A stretch of DNA of 64,000 bases, from NCBI GenBank assembly GCA_022711765.1, contig JAKLEB010000001.1, positions 313,186-377,185 on the forward strand, in the 5' to 3' direction. Below the pieces are notes generated by a model. The model worked only from the letters and a program-made list of their open reading frames with translations. It was not told the DNA's origin and did not search any database. The translations under genes and the position numbers were made by a program. Positions 8,473 to 16,541 of the stretch are shown here, one piece after another. Every line of letters begins with the position of its first letter. Position 1 is the stretch's first letter. The stretch comes from Candidatus Krumholzibacteriota bacterium. Its GTDB lineage: Bacteria > Krumholzibacteriota > Krumholzibacteriia > LZORAL124-64-63.

Positions 8473-9615
8473 TCACGCCGCGGCGGCCGCGAGCGAGATG
8501 GCCTTCTGCACGGCCTCGTCCATGGTCGCGGCCGGCACGAGCTGCGTCTTGGCCAGCAGCTGGCGCGCCTGGTCCTCGTTCGTTCCCGTGAGGCGCACCA
8601 CGATGGGCACGCGGATGTCGAGCTGGTTCGTCGCCTGGATGATCCCGCGGGCGACGTCGTCGCAGCGGGTGATGCCGCCGAAGATATTGAAGAGGATCGC
8701 CTTCACCTCGCGATCGGCGAGGATGATCCGCAGCGCGTTGACGACCTTCTCCGGGTTCGAGCTGCCGCCGATGTCCAGGAAGTTGGCCGGCTGGCCGCCG
8801 TAGTACTTGACCAGGTCCATGGTCGCCATCGCCAGGCCCGCGCCGTTGACGAGGCAGCCCACGTCGCCGTGGAGCTTGACGAAGCTGAGATCGGCCTCGC
8901 GGGCCGCGCGCTCGGCCGGATCCTCGGCCTCGCGGTCGCGGAGCTCCTCGTAGTCGGCATGGCGGAAGAGGGCGTTGTCGTCGAGGTTGACCTTGGCGTC
9001 GATCGCCAGCCCTTCGCCCGCGGGGGTGAAGATGAACGGATTGATCTCGGCCAGGCTCGCGTCCGCCGCCACGAAGGCCGCGTAGAGCTTCTGCAGCGCG
9101 GCGCCGAGCTGGCGCGCCTTCTTGAGATCGCCCGCGCAGAGCCGCAGTCCCAGGCCGAGCGCCTGGTGGTCCAGCAGCCCGTAGCGGGGGTCGACCTCGT
9201 AGCGCACGATCGCCTCGGGCTTCTCCCGGGCCACCTGCTCGATCTCCACGCCGCCCTCGGCGCTCGCCATCACGAGGACCCGCCCGCTGCGCCGGTCCAC
9301 GAGCATGCCCAGATAGAATTCCGCGGCGATATCGGCGGCCGGCGTCACGAGGACCTTGCGCACCGTGTGGCCTTTGATCTCCATGCCCAGGATCGCCTTC
9401 GCGTGAGTCCGCACGTCCTCGATGGTCGCGCAGAACTTCACGCCGCCGGCCTTGCCGCGCCCGCCGGTCAGGACCTGGGCCTTGACCATCACGGGCACGC
9501 CCAGCTCCTTGGCGACCGCCACGGCCCGATCGACCGAATCCGCGACTTGCCCCGGCGGGACGGGCAGGCCGTGCCGCCGCAGGATCTCGCGGCCCTGGTA
9601 TTCGTGGATGTTCAC
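8473..9615 (-). CDS. sucC: Succinyl-CoA ligase, beta subunit
   Basis: 380 residues, close to the E. coli length. The N-terminal ATP-grasp domain starts NIHEYQGREILRRHGLPVP, with the nucleotide-binding stretch VMVKAQVLTGGRGKAGGVK; the C-terminal domain includes NIFGGITRCDDVARGI. The start is GTG at 9615 with GGAGG nine bases upstream; the frame is open further 5' but those codons are not conserved. Inverted repeats upstream (9656-9737) separate it from the cDPGS-like gene, so a separate promoter is likely, but I could not find a convincing one. Confidence 0.97.
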   Translation of the reverse strand: MNIHEYQGREILRRHGLPVPPGQVADSVDRAVAVAKELGVPVMVKAQVLTGGRGKAGGVKFCATIEDVRTHAKAILGMEIKGHTVRKVLVTPAADIAAEFYLGMLVDRRSGRVLVMASAEGGVEIEQVAREKPEAIVRYEVDPRYGLLDHQALGLGLRLCAGDLKKARQLGAALQKLYAAFVAADASLAEINPFIFTPAGEGLAIDAKVNLDDNALFRHADYEELRDREAEDPAERAAREADLSFVKLHGDVGCLVNGAGLAMATMDLVKYYGGQPANFLDIGGSSNPEKVVNALRIILADREVKAILFNIFGGITRCDDVARGIIQATNQLDIRVPIVVRLTGTNEDQARQLLAKTQLVPAATMDEAVQKAISLAAAAA

Positions 9616-9655
9616 CTCGTCGACACCTCCGGTCGCGCGTGCGCGGTCATTAGGA

Positions 9656-9683
9656 AGGTCCGGCTCCGCCCGGAGCCGGACCC
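9656..9683 (-). terminator. GC hairpin downstream of the cDPGS-like gene
   Basis: Perfect 12-base arms (GGTCCGGCTCCG / CGGAGCCGGACC) around a 2-base centre at 9657-9682, with TTCC following on the transcribed strand. It lies between the cDPGS-like stop and the sucC start. The stem is strong but the U-tract is poor, so termination efficiency is uncertain. A separate perfect 18-base palindrome lies at 9720-9737. Confidence 0.45.
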
Positions 9684-9745
9684 ATGGTAGCGCCGAACTC
9701 GCCGCCGGCCAGGATCCCGGCGGCGGCCGGCCGCCGCTCGCGCCT

Positions 9746-11065
9746 CTACGCGAGGAACGGCGCCAGCACCTGCGCGAGATTCGGCAGCCCGATTTCCTGC
9801 AGCTCGTAGCCGATCCGGACGGTCGGCTTGCGGATCTTGACGACGCGGTTGAGGTCGATCGGCGTGCCGATGACGACCGTGTCGCAGTCGACCGCGTTGA
9901 TCGTCTTCTCCAGATCGGCCTTCTGCTGCGCGCCATACCCCATGGCCGGCAGCAGGGTGCCGATCTCGGGGTACTGCTCGAAGGTCTCCGCGAGCCGCCC
10001 CACGGCCCAGGGCCGCGGGTCGACCAGTTCGGCGGCGCCGAGGCGCATCGCGGCGACGACGCCGGCGCCGTAGGTCATGTGACCGTGGGTCAGGGTCGGG
10101 CCGTCCTCGACGACGAGCACCCGCTTGCCACGGATCAGCGCCGGGTCGCCCTCGACCGTGAGCGGGCTCGCAGCGTCGATGATGACCGCCGCCGGGTTGA
10201 TCGCCGCGACGTTCTCGCGGACGGTCTGGATGTCCTCGAATTCGGCCTCGACTTCCTTGTTGATGATGACGACGTCCGCCAACCGGATGTTCGTCTCGCT
10301 GGGGTAGAATTCCAGCTCGTGGCCGGCGCGATGGGGATCGGCGACGACGATGTGCAGGTCGCTCTTGTAGAACGGCGTGTCGTTGTTGCCGCCGTCCCAG
10401 AGGATGATGTCGGCTTCCTTCTCCGCCTCGCGCAGGATCGCCTCGTAGTCGACTCCCGCGTAGATCACGCCGCCGGCGGCGATGTGCGGCTCGTACTCCT
10501 CCATCTCTTCGATGGTGCACTGATGCCGCTCGAGATCGGCGAGCGTGGCGAAGCGCTGGACGCGCTGCTTGACGAGATCGCCGTAGGGCATCGGGTGGCG
10601 GATCGCGACGACTCGCTTGCCAGCGGCGCGCAGGATGCGGCAGATGGCGCGGCTGGTCTGGCTCTTGCCGCAGCCGGTGCGGACGGCGCCGACCGAGATC
10701 ACCGGTTTCGCGCTCTTCAGCTCGGTGTCGCGCTCACCCATCATCACGAAGTCGGCGCCGGCGGCGTTGACGCGGCTCGCGAGGCTCATGACCTGCTGGT
10801 AGCTGCGATCGCTGTAGGCCATCACGCACTGATCGGCGCCGGTCTCGGCGATGAGGTCTGCCAGCGCGCCCTCGTCGGCGATCGGGATGCCGTTCGGGTA
10901 GAGATCGCCGGCCAGCTCGGCGGGATATTTGCGGCCGTCGATGTCGGGAATCTGCGTCGCCGTGAACGCGACGACCTCGTAGTCCTTGTTCCCGCGGAAT
11001 CGGCAATTGAAGTTGTGGAAATCGCGGCCGGCCGCGCCCAGGATGATGACCTTCGTTCTACTCAT
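9746..11065 (-). CDS. Cyclic 2,3-diphosphoglycerate synthetase-like P-loop protein
   Basis: 439 residues. The sequence resembles the cDPGS family first known from thermophilic methanogens, where the enzyme makes cyclic 2,3-diphosphoglycerate. A Rossmann-like N-terminus (VIILGAAGRDFHNFNCRFRG) is followed by a P-loop-type domain with GAVRTGCGKSQTSRAICRIL at about residues 125-144 and Walker-B-like DIILWDGGNNDTPF. ATG with GAGGAGA upstream. Bacterial relatives are common, but their substrate is unproven, so the exact reaction should be treated as open. It stands after rfaE2 with a 45-base gap. Confidence 0.75.
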   Translation of the reverse strand: MSRTKVIILGAAGRDFHNFNCRFRGNKDYEVVAFTATQIPDIDGRKYPAELAGDLYPNGIPIADEGALADLIAETGADQCVMAYSDRSYQQVMSLASRVNAAGADFVMMGERDTELKSAKPVISVGAVRTGCGKSQTSRAICRILRAAGKRVVAIRHPMPYGDLVKQRVQRFATLADLERHQCTIEEMEEYEPHIAAGGVIYAGVDYEAILREAEKEADIILWDGGNNDTPFYKSDLHIVVADPHRAGHELEFYPSETNIRLADVVIINKEVEAEFEDIQTVRENVAAINPAAVIIDAASPLTVEGDPALIRGKRVLVVEDGPTLTHGHMTYGAGVVAAMRLGAAELVDPRPWAVGRLAETFEQYPEIGTLLPAMGYGAQQKADLEKTINAVDCDTVVIGTPIDLNRVVKIRKPTVRIGYELQEIGLPNLAQVLAPFLA

Positions 11066-11110
11066 CGCGTCTCCTCATTGACGGTCTGGTCGCCGCGGGT
11101 CCGGACGGGG

Positions 11111-11602
11111 TCACTCCCGGGTCGCACGGATGGCGGCGATGATGGACGAGGTCGACCAACCAGCCCGCATGGGCACCCGGATCACCTCGCCGCCCCAGCT
11201 TCGCACCTCGGGAGCGCCGACGATGTCCACTTCCTCGTACTCGGACCCCTTCACGAGTACGTCCGGCCGCGCCTGGAGGATCGCCTCCAGCGGTGTTGGC
11301 GCGTCAAATATGGTGACGGCCGAAACAGGCCGCAAGGCGGCAATCAGGGCCGCGCGGGCGCCTTCGGGCAGGAACGGCCGACCGGCGCCTTTCAACTCGC
11401 GCGCGCTGCGGTCGCTGTTGATCGCGACCAGGAGCCGATCGGCGCGACGCGCCGCTTCGGCGAGGCTCCAGAGGTGGCCGACGTGTACGAGGTCGAAGCA
11501 ACCGTTGGTGAAGGCGATCCGCAGCCCGGCCGCCCGCTGCGCCTCGGCCCAGGCGGCGACGTCCGCGAGCGCGAGCACCCGTCCGAGATCGACCTCGCGC
11601 AT
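11111..11602 (-). CDS. rfaE2: D-glycero-beta-D-manno-heptose 1-phosphate adenylyltransferase
   Basis: 163 residues. This nucleotidyltransferase makes ADP-heptose for the LPS inner core. The HxGH motif is at 40-43 in TNGCFDLVHVGHLWSL, and the second motif STSSII is near the C-terminus (WSTSSIIAAI). In E. coli this is the C-terminal half of HldE; here it is a separate gene three bases after the kinase gene, ATG start. It supports an LPS-bearing outer membrane. Confidence 0.94.
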   Translation of the reverse strand: MREVDLGRVLALADVAAWAEAQRAAGLRIAFTNGCFDLVHVGHLWSLAEAARRADRLLVAINSDRSARELKGAGRPFLPEGARAALIAALRPVSAVTIFDAPTPLEAILQARPDVLVKGSEYEEVDIVGAPEVRSWGGEVIRVPMRAGWSTSSIIAAIRATRE

Positions 11603-11605
11603 GGC

Positions 11606-12586
11606 TCAATCCCTTCCCGCGCCGACCGCGCGCTCGAGCTGGTCGCGCGTGACCGCGACCGTCCCCACCTCGCGCACCGCGACACCCGCCGCGTGGTTCG
11701 CCAGGCCGGCCGCCTCGCGGAAGCTGGCGCCCGCGCAGAGCGCCGCCGTGTAGACCGCGATGACGGTGTCGCCGGCGCCGGTCACGTCGTAGACCTCCGT
11801 GGCCTCGGTCGGCAGGTGGTGCTCGGTGCCGTCGCGCTCGAAGAGGCTCATGCCGTGCTCGCCGCGGGTGATCAGCACGCACTCCGCGGCGGTCCGCTCG
11901 CAGAGGAGGCGGCCCGCCCTCGCGAGGCTCGCCGCGTCGACGATCGACAGGGCGCACGCGAGTTCCGCCTCGCGCTGGTTCGGCGTCAGCGAGGTCACGC
12001 CGCGGTACTGCGAGTAATCGCCCTTCTTGGGATCGACCACCACGATGCCGCCGCGCTCGCGGCCCAGCGCGATGATCTCGGCGAGCACCGGCTCGGTGAG
12101 CACGCCCTTGCCGTAGTCGCTCAGCACGACGCCGTCGAACGGACCGAGGGAACGCAGCCGAGCCACCACCTGCGCCGTCTCGGCGGCGGCGAGCGGCCGG
12201 TCGTCCTCCAGGTCGGCGCGGACGACCTGCTGGTTCTGGGCGATGATGCGGGTCTTCATCGTCGTTGGCCGCCCGCCCAGCGCGATCAGGCCGTCCTCGG
12301 CGAGCGAGAGCGCGCCGAGCAGCGTCCGCAACGAGGCGCCGGCCTCGTCCTGGCCGCAGACCCCGATCAACCCGCAACCGACCCCCAGGGCGTGGAGGTT
12401 CGCCGCGACGTTGGCCGCGCCGCCGAGCTGGAGCGTCTCGCGCTGCAGCCGCACCACCGGTACAGGGGCCTCGGGGCTGATCCGGTCGCAGCGGCCCCAC
12501 AGGAACCGGTCGACCATGATATCGCCGACCACCGCGAGGCGCAGTCGCGGGAATTCGGCGAGGATCTCCTTGAACTTCTCGGTCAT
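11606..12586 (-). CDS. rfaE1: D-glycero-beta-D-manno-heptose 7-phosphate kinase (PfkB/ribokinase fold)
   Basis: 326 residues, matching the N-terminal half of HldE. It phosphorylates heptose 7-phosphate at C1 in ADP-heptose synthesis. Diagnostic stretches are VVGDIMVDRFLWGRCDRISP (19-38), GGAANVAANL (55-64) and the PfkB signature DVTGAGDTVIAVY (267-279), with catalytic D273. ATG at 12586; a clear sigma-70-type promoter lies 49 bases upstream. It forms a two-gene unit with rfaE2. Confidence 0.95.
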   Translation of the reverse strand: MTEKFKEILAEFPRLRLAVVGDIMVDRFLWGRCDRISPEAPVPVVRLQRETLQLGGAANVAANLHALGVGCGLIGVCGQDEAGASLRTLLGALSLAEDGLIALGGRPTTMKTRIIAQNQQVVRADLEDDRPLAAAETAQVVARLRSLGPFDGVVLSDYGKGVLTEPVLAEIIALGRERGGIVVVDPKKGDYSQYRGVTSLTPNQREAELACALSIVDAASLARAGRLLCERTAAECVLITRGEHGMSLFERDGTEHHLPTEATEVYDVTGAGDTVIAVYTAALCAGASFREAAGLANHAAGVAVREVGTVAVTRDQLERAVGAGRD

Positions 12587-12635
12587 GGCGTGTTTGCTTT
12601 CCGCGAACGAGACGGGACCCGGAACCGGCCGCCGG

Positions 12636-12664
12636 ACGCTAGCATTCCGGCCTGGCGGTGTCAA
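12636..12664 (-). promoter_or_regulatory. Sigma-70-type promoter of rfaE1-rfaE2
   Basis: On the minus strand TTGACA (12664-12659), 17-base spacer, TAGCGT (12641-12636) with TGC before the -10. It lies in the divergent gap between rfaE1 and the DUF3467 gene and would give a 5' leader of roughly 40 bases. Confidence 0.75.
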
Positions 12665-12712
12665 ACGAGGGCGCCGGCGACCGGGTCCAACCCGCCCGCA
12701 GCGAGGAACGCC

Positions 12713-13024
12713 ATGTCGCAACCGCAGCCGCCCCCGAAGCAGATCGCCATCGACCTCTCCCCCGAGGCCGCCGACGGCGTCTACGCCAACCTCACGATCA
12801 TCGCCAGCAATCCCAGCGAGTTCGTGCTCGACTTCGCCCGCCTCTTGCCCGGACTGCCCAAGGCGAAGGTCCACGCGCGAGTGATCCTGACGCCGGCCGC
12901 AGCGAAGGCCCTGCACCGGCACCTCGGCCAGAACATCGAGCGCTTCGAGCAGCAGAACGGCGAGATCCGGCTGAAACCGGGGACTCAGCCGGACTCCGCG
13001 CAGATCGGCTTCCTGCCCGACTGA
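12713..13024 (+). CDS. DUF3467 family protein
   Basis: 103 residues, the only plus-strand gene in the window. Sequence and length match DUF3467: ADGVYANLTIIASNPSEFVLDF at about 20-41, then LLPGLPKAKVHARVILTP and AKALHRHLGQNIERFEQQNG. The function of the family is not established. The ATG at 12713 has GAGGAA about six bases upstream. It is divergent from rfaE1 and convergent with an ABC permease gene, 26 bases from its stop. Confidence 0.85.
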   Translation: MSQPQPPPKQIAIDLSPEAADGVYANLTIIASNPSEFVLDFARLLPGLPKAKVHARVILTPAAAKALHRHLGQNIERFEQQNGEIRLKPGTQPDSAQIGFLPD

Positions 13025-13050
13025 GCGCGCCCGGTCGAGCCGGCCGCCGC

Positions 13051-14280
13051 TCAGCCGCGGATCTCGCGCCGGAAGAAGTAGACGGCCAGTCCCAGCAGGA
13101 TCGCGAGCCAGGCGGCGAGACCCCAGAGCATGGGCGCGGTTTCCGCGAGACCCCACCCGCGGCCGATCATGTCGTGGAAGACCGTGATCGCCTGACCGGT
13201 CGGCAGGCTGCGGCCGATCCGCTGCATGACGTCGGGCACGATCTCCAGCGGCCACCAGAGGCCGCCGAGGGCGGGCAGCGCGAGCCCGAAGACCATGCCG
13301 AGTCCGTCGGCCTGGCCGCCGGTGCGGGACAGCGTCCCGAGGAGCAATCCGGCGGCGGAACTCACCGCCACGAACAGCACGACGACGAGGGCCAGGCAGG
13401 CGGGGCTCGGCCCGTAGTCGAGGCGGAAGAGCACGGCGTTGAAGCCCAGGAGAAGGGCCGCCTGCAGCAGTCCGACGACCATTCCCGCCAGGAAGAAGCC
13501 CGCCACGAGGTCCGCGGTCGTCGGCCACGCGAGGCGCAGACGGTCGAGAGTGCGCTGCCGCCGCTCGAGGACGAGGTCCTTCGCGCTCATCAGGAGGAAC
13601 ATCAGGATGAACATCAGCGTGTAGGACGGTCCGGAGTGCTGGCGCGAATCGGTCAGGGTCAGCGTGAGGTCCGCGGTGCGGTTGCGGCCGAGCGACGTCA
13701 CGGCGAGCCGCACGCGCGGGTGAGCGACCAGGCTGTCGTAGGTCGCGGCGTCGAACGCCGCCGCCTTGCCGGGATCCTCCGGCGCCGCCGCGGGGTCCAC
13801 CAGGGACTGGACCGTCGCGCGGACCGCCGTCGCCGCGTAGGCGGCCTCGAGCGCCTGCCGCACGCGCTGGCTGCTCGTGCGGTCGCTGTCGTGGTAGAAA
13901 TCCAGGGTCGGCGCGAGGCCGGCGCGCAGGCTGTCGGCGAAGCCGGGCCCCACCAGGAGCGCACCCGCCACGACGCGGTCTTCCAGGAGACTGCGGGCGC
14001 GCTCGGGCGTCGCCGTGGTGTCGCGCCGGACCAGCTCGAAATCGGGATGGTCCGCGAGCGGCGCGAGCAGCGCCGTGACGGCCTCGGTCGCGGGCTCGAG
14101 GCCGAAGACGATGAAGGTCGGCTTGCTGGCGGAGCCCGTGGCCGACCAGTTGCCCATGAGCATCCCCATCAGATAGGAGAAGACCAGCGGCATCAGGATG
14201 AGCCAGATCAGGTTCGCGCGGTCGGCGGCGACCCGGCGCAGGCGCAACCCGACGACGGTCGCGATCAGGCGGGGATTCAC
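13051..14280 (-). CDS. ABC-2 type exporter permease (second permease)
   Basis: 409 residues. One N-terminal membrane segment (ANLIWLILMPLVFSYLMGMLM) is followed by an extracytoplasmic region of about 170 residues, then about five membrane helices (including SYTLMFILMFLLMSAK, ALVVVLFVAVSSAAGLLLG and LWGLAAWLAILLGLAVYFF). This is the ABC2_membrane_3 layout of exporters. GTG start overlaps the previous permease stop as GTGA. With its neighbours it forms a heterodimeric exporter; the substrate is unknown. The gene ends facing the DUF3467 gene. Confidence 0.85.
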   Translation of the reverse strand: MNPRLIATVVGLRLRRVAADRANLIWLILMPLVFSYLMGMLMGNWSATGSASKPTFIVFGLEPATEAVTALLAPLADHPDFELVRRDTTATPERARSLLEDRVVAGALLVGPGFADSLRAGLAPTLDFYHDSDRTSSQRVRQALEAAYAATAVRATVQSLVDPAAAPEDPGKAAAFDAATYDSLVAHPRVRLAVTSLGRNRTADLTLTLTDSRQHSGPSYTLMFILMFLLMSAKDLVLERRQRTLDRLRLAWPTTADLVAGFFLAGMVVGLLQAALLLGFNAVLFRLDYGPSPACLALVVVLFVAVSSAAGLLLGTLSRTGGQADGLGMVFGLALPALGGLWWPLEIVPDVMQRIGRSLPTGQAITVFHDMIGRGWGLAETAPMLWGLAAWLAILLGLAVYFFRREIRG

Positions 14281-15605
14281 GCCGCCACCCCCTTCCGCTG
14301 GCGTACGGTGAAGATCGCGATCGCCAGGACGAGGCCGACCACGGCGATGGTCCACAGGACGACGATCGCCGGCGTCACGCTCGCCAGTCCCTCCCCCCGG
14401 GTGATGAGGTCGGAGAAGGCCCGGTTCGCCCAGTAGTTGAAGGTGACGAGACCCGCGTAGTGCAGCGCGGGCGGCATGAACTCGACCGGGAAGAAGTTCC
14501 CGCCCAGCATGCCGCAGGTGAGCGTGAAGACGGTCGTCAGGGCGTCCATCGCCTTCTCGGTGCGCACGACAAGGCCCAGCGCGAGGTAGACGCTCGCCGC
14601 GGCCGCGGCCGCCGCCACCGAGACGAACAGGAGCGCGACCGGCGCCGACCCCACGCGGAGCTGGAACAGCAACCCGCCGCACGCGAGCAGCACCAGGAGC
14701 TGCAGCGAACACATGATCACGGCCGTGAGCCACTTGCCGAGCGCCACCGTCCCGACCGTGACCGGGCCGGTCAGCAGGCGGGCCAGGGTCCGGGTCTCCC
14801 GTTCGCGGTGCAGCTCGCGGGCCATGGCGGCGGCGCTGAACATCATGAAGAAGACCGCGAAGGCCGGCAGGAAGTAATCGTGGAGGTTGCGGCTCTGCCG
14901 GGCGTCGCCCTGCGCCGCTTCCCAGTCCTGGCGATCGTGCAGCTCGAGACTGATGCTCGGCGTCTCGAGCGTGCGGGCGAACACGGCGCCGCGTTCGAGG
15001 CGGTCGAGGAACTCGCGGCCGAAGGTTGCGTCCTCGCGGAGCGAGCGCAGCAGGCGGTCGGGCTCGCCGCCGAAGAGCGCGTCGACCGCGTCGTCCTCGC
15101 CCGCCGCCTCCGGAAACGCGTCCTCCGGCCAGAGAGCGCGGTACGCCGCCTCGCCGGCCTGGTACTGGCGCATGACTCCGGCGAGGATGCTCTCGACGAT
15201 CCCGGCCTTGACGGCGCTGTTGGGGTCCTTCCAGAGCTGCACCTCCACCGCGCGGCCGCTGAAGAAATCGCGGAGGAGGCCGTCGGGCAGCACGAGGGCG
15301 GCGGACGCGTCGCCGCGGCTCACGAGGCGCGCGGCCTCGGCGGTGTCGGCCCACGTCACCTGGAAGAAGCCGCTTTCCTGGAGCCCCTGCGCGAGGCGGT
15401 CCTCGAGCACGGACGGCAGGTCGCCGCCGCAGATCACGAGCGGGACCGCGCTGATGCCGGACTCGCCGAACACGCCGCCGCCGAAGCTGATGCCCATGAT
15501 GAAGGTCAGCAAGAGCGGCACGCACATGTAGATGGCGAATCCCTTGGCGTCCTTGAGCTGGCGCAGCAGGTCCTTGCGCACCAGCGCGCCCAGTCCTCTG
15601 ATCAT
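14277..15605 (-). CDS. ABC-2 type exporter permease (first permease)
   Basis: 442 residues with the same plan: one N-terminal membrane helix (FAIYMCVPLLLTFIMGISFG), a long soluble domain to about residue 235, then helices including YFLPAFAVFFMMFSAAAMA, SLQLLVLLACGGLLF, ALLFVSVAAAAAAASVYLAL and PAIVVLWTIAVVGLVLAIAI. ATG start four bases after the ATPase gene. The two permeases differ in sequence, so the transporter is probably heterodimeric. Confidence 0.85.
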   Translation of the reverse strand: MIRGLGALVRKDLLRQLKDAKGFAIYMCVPLLLTFIMGISFGGGVFGESGISAVPLVICGGDLPSVLEDRLAQGLQESGFFQVTWADTAEAARLVSRGDASAALVLPDGLLRDFFSGRAVEVQLWKDPNSAVKAGIVESILAGVMRQYQAGEAAYRALWPEDAFPEAAGEDDAVDALFGGEPDRLLRSLREDATFGREFLDRLERGAVFARTLETPSISLELHDRQDWEAAQGDARQSRNLHDYFLPAFAVFFMMFSAAAMARELHRERETRTLARLLTGPVTVGTVALGKWLTAVIMCSLQLLVLLACGGLLFQLRVGSAPVALLFVSVAAAAAAASVYLALGLVVRTEKAMDALTTVFTLTCGMLGGNFFPVEFMPPALHYAGLVTFNYWANRAFSDLITRGEGLASVTPAIVVLWTIAVVGLVLAIAIFTVRQRKGVAA

Positions 15606-15608
15606 CGC

Positions 15609-16541
15609 CTACTCCCGCAGCGCGCGGCCGGTGAGGTTCAGGTAGAGCGTCTCGAGATTGGGCCGTTCGACCTCGAGATGCGCCAGGGACTGTCCGCGTG
15701 CCGCGAGCCAGGACTGGATCTCGGGCAGGATCCGCGCGCCGTCGGCCGCGCGGAGCTGCGCGAGCCCTCGCGCGTGCGACACGGCGCCCGCGCCCGGCCA
15801 GCGCGCGGCCGCCTCGGCAAACTCGGGCAGGAGCGATTCCGGGAGGTCGAAGCGGATCGTGTCCTCGTCGCCGATCTGGCGGATGAGGTCCTCCTTGTCG
15901 CCGAGGGCGGCCAGCTCGCCGCGGTCGATGACCCCGATCCGGTGGCAGAGCTGCTCGGCCTCCTCGAGGTAGTGGGTCGTGTAGAGGATCGTCAGCCCGT
16001 CCGCGTTCAGCCGGCGGATCAGGTCGAGGATCTTCTTGCGCGCCTGGGCGTCGATGCCCACGGTGGGCTCGTCGAGGAACAGGACCTGCGGCCCGTGCAT
16101 CAGGCCCGCGGCGAGGTTGAGCCGTCGCTTCATGCCGCCGGAGAACGAGCCCACCCGCTGGCGCGCATGCTCCGCGAGCTCGACCGCCTCCAGCATCTCC
16201 TCGACGCGACGCTTGAGATCGGGCCCGCCCAGGCCGTAGAGGCGCCCCCAGAACAGCAGGTTGTCCCGGGCGCTGAGGTCCTCGTAGAGGGCGATCTCCT
16301 GCGGCACGACGCCGATGCGTTCGCGCACGCCCTGGGGGTCCCGCGCCACGTCGCAGCCGGCGACGACGGCGCGGCCGCCGCTCGCCGGCAGCAGCGTGCT
16401 GAGTACCGAGATGGTGGTCGTCTTGCCGGCTCCGTTCGGGCCGAGGAGGCCGAAGAGCTCTCCCTCGGCGACCGCGAAGCTGAGCCGATTGACGGCCACC
16501 TTCGCGCCGTACGTCTTGACGAGTTCGTGGACCTCGATCAC
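15609..16541 (-). CDS. ABC transporter ATP-binding protein (exporter, drug/lipid type)
   Basis: 310 residues. Walker A GPNGAGKT at 34-41, ABC signature SFSGGMKRRLNLAAGL, Walker B VLFLDEPTVGID and a C-terminal extension as in CcmA/NatA-type exporters. The start is GTG at 16541, which overlaps the TGA of the acyltransferase gene as GTGA. This coupling to a lipid-A-type acyltransferase hints at an envelope lipid or antibiotic substrate, but that is inference. Confidence 0.92.
   Translation of the reverse strand: MIEVHELVKTYGAKVAVNRLSFAVAEGELFGLLGPNGAGKTTTISVLSTLLPASGGRAVVAGCDVARDPQGVRERIGVVPQEIALYEDLSARDNLLFWGRLYGLGGPDLKRRVEEMLEAVELAEHARQRVGSFSGGMKRRLNLAAGLMHGPQVLFLDEPTVGIDAQARKKILDLIRRLNADGLTILYTTHYLEEAEQLCHRIGVIDRGELAALGDKEDLIRQIGDEDTIRFDLPESLLPEFAEAAARWPGAGAVSHARGLAQLRAADGARILPEIQSWLAARGQSLAHLEVERPNLETLYLNLTGRALRE

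Noticed and set aside
9720..9737. 18-base palindrome as a rho-independent terminator
   Set aside because: It has no loop and no U-run. It was kept only as an observation.
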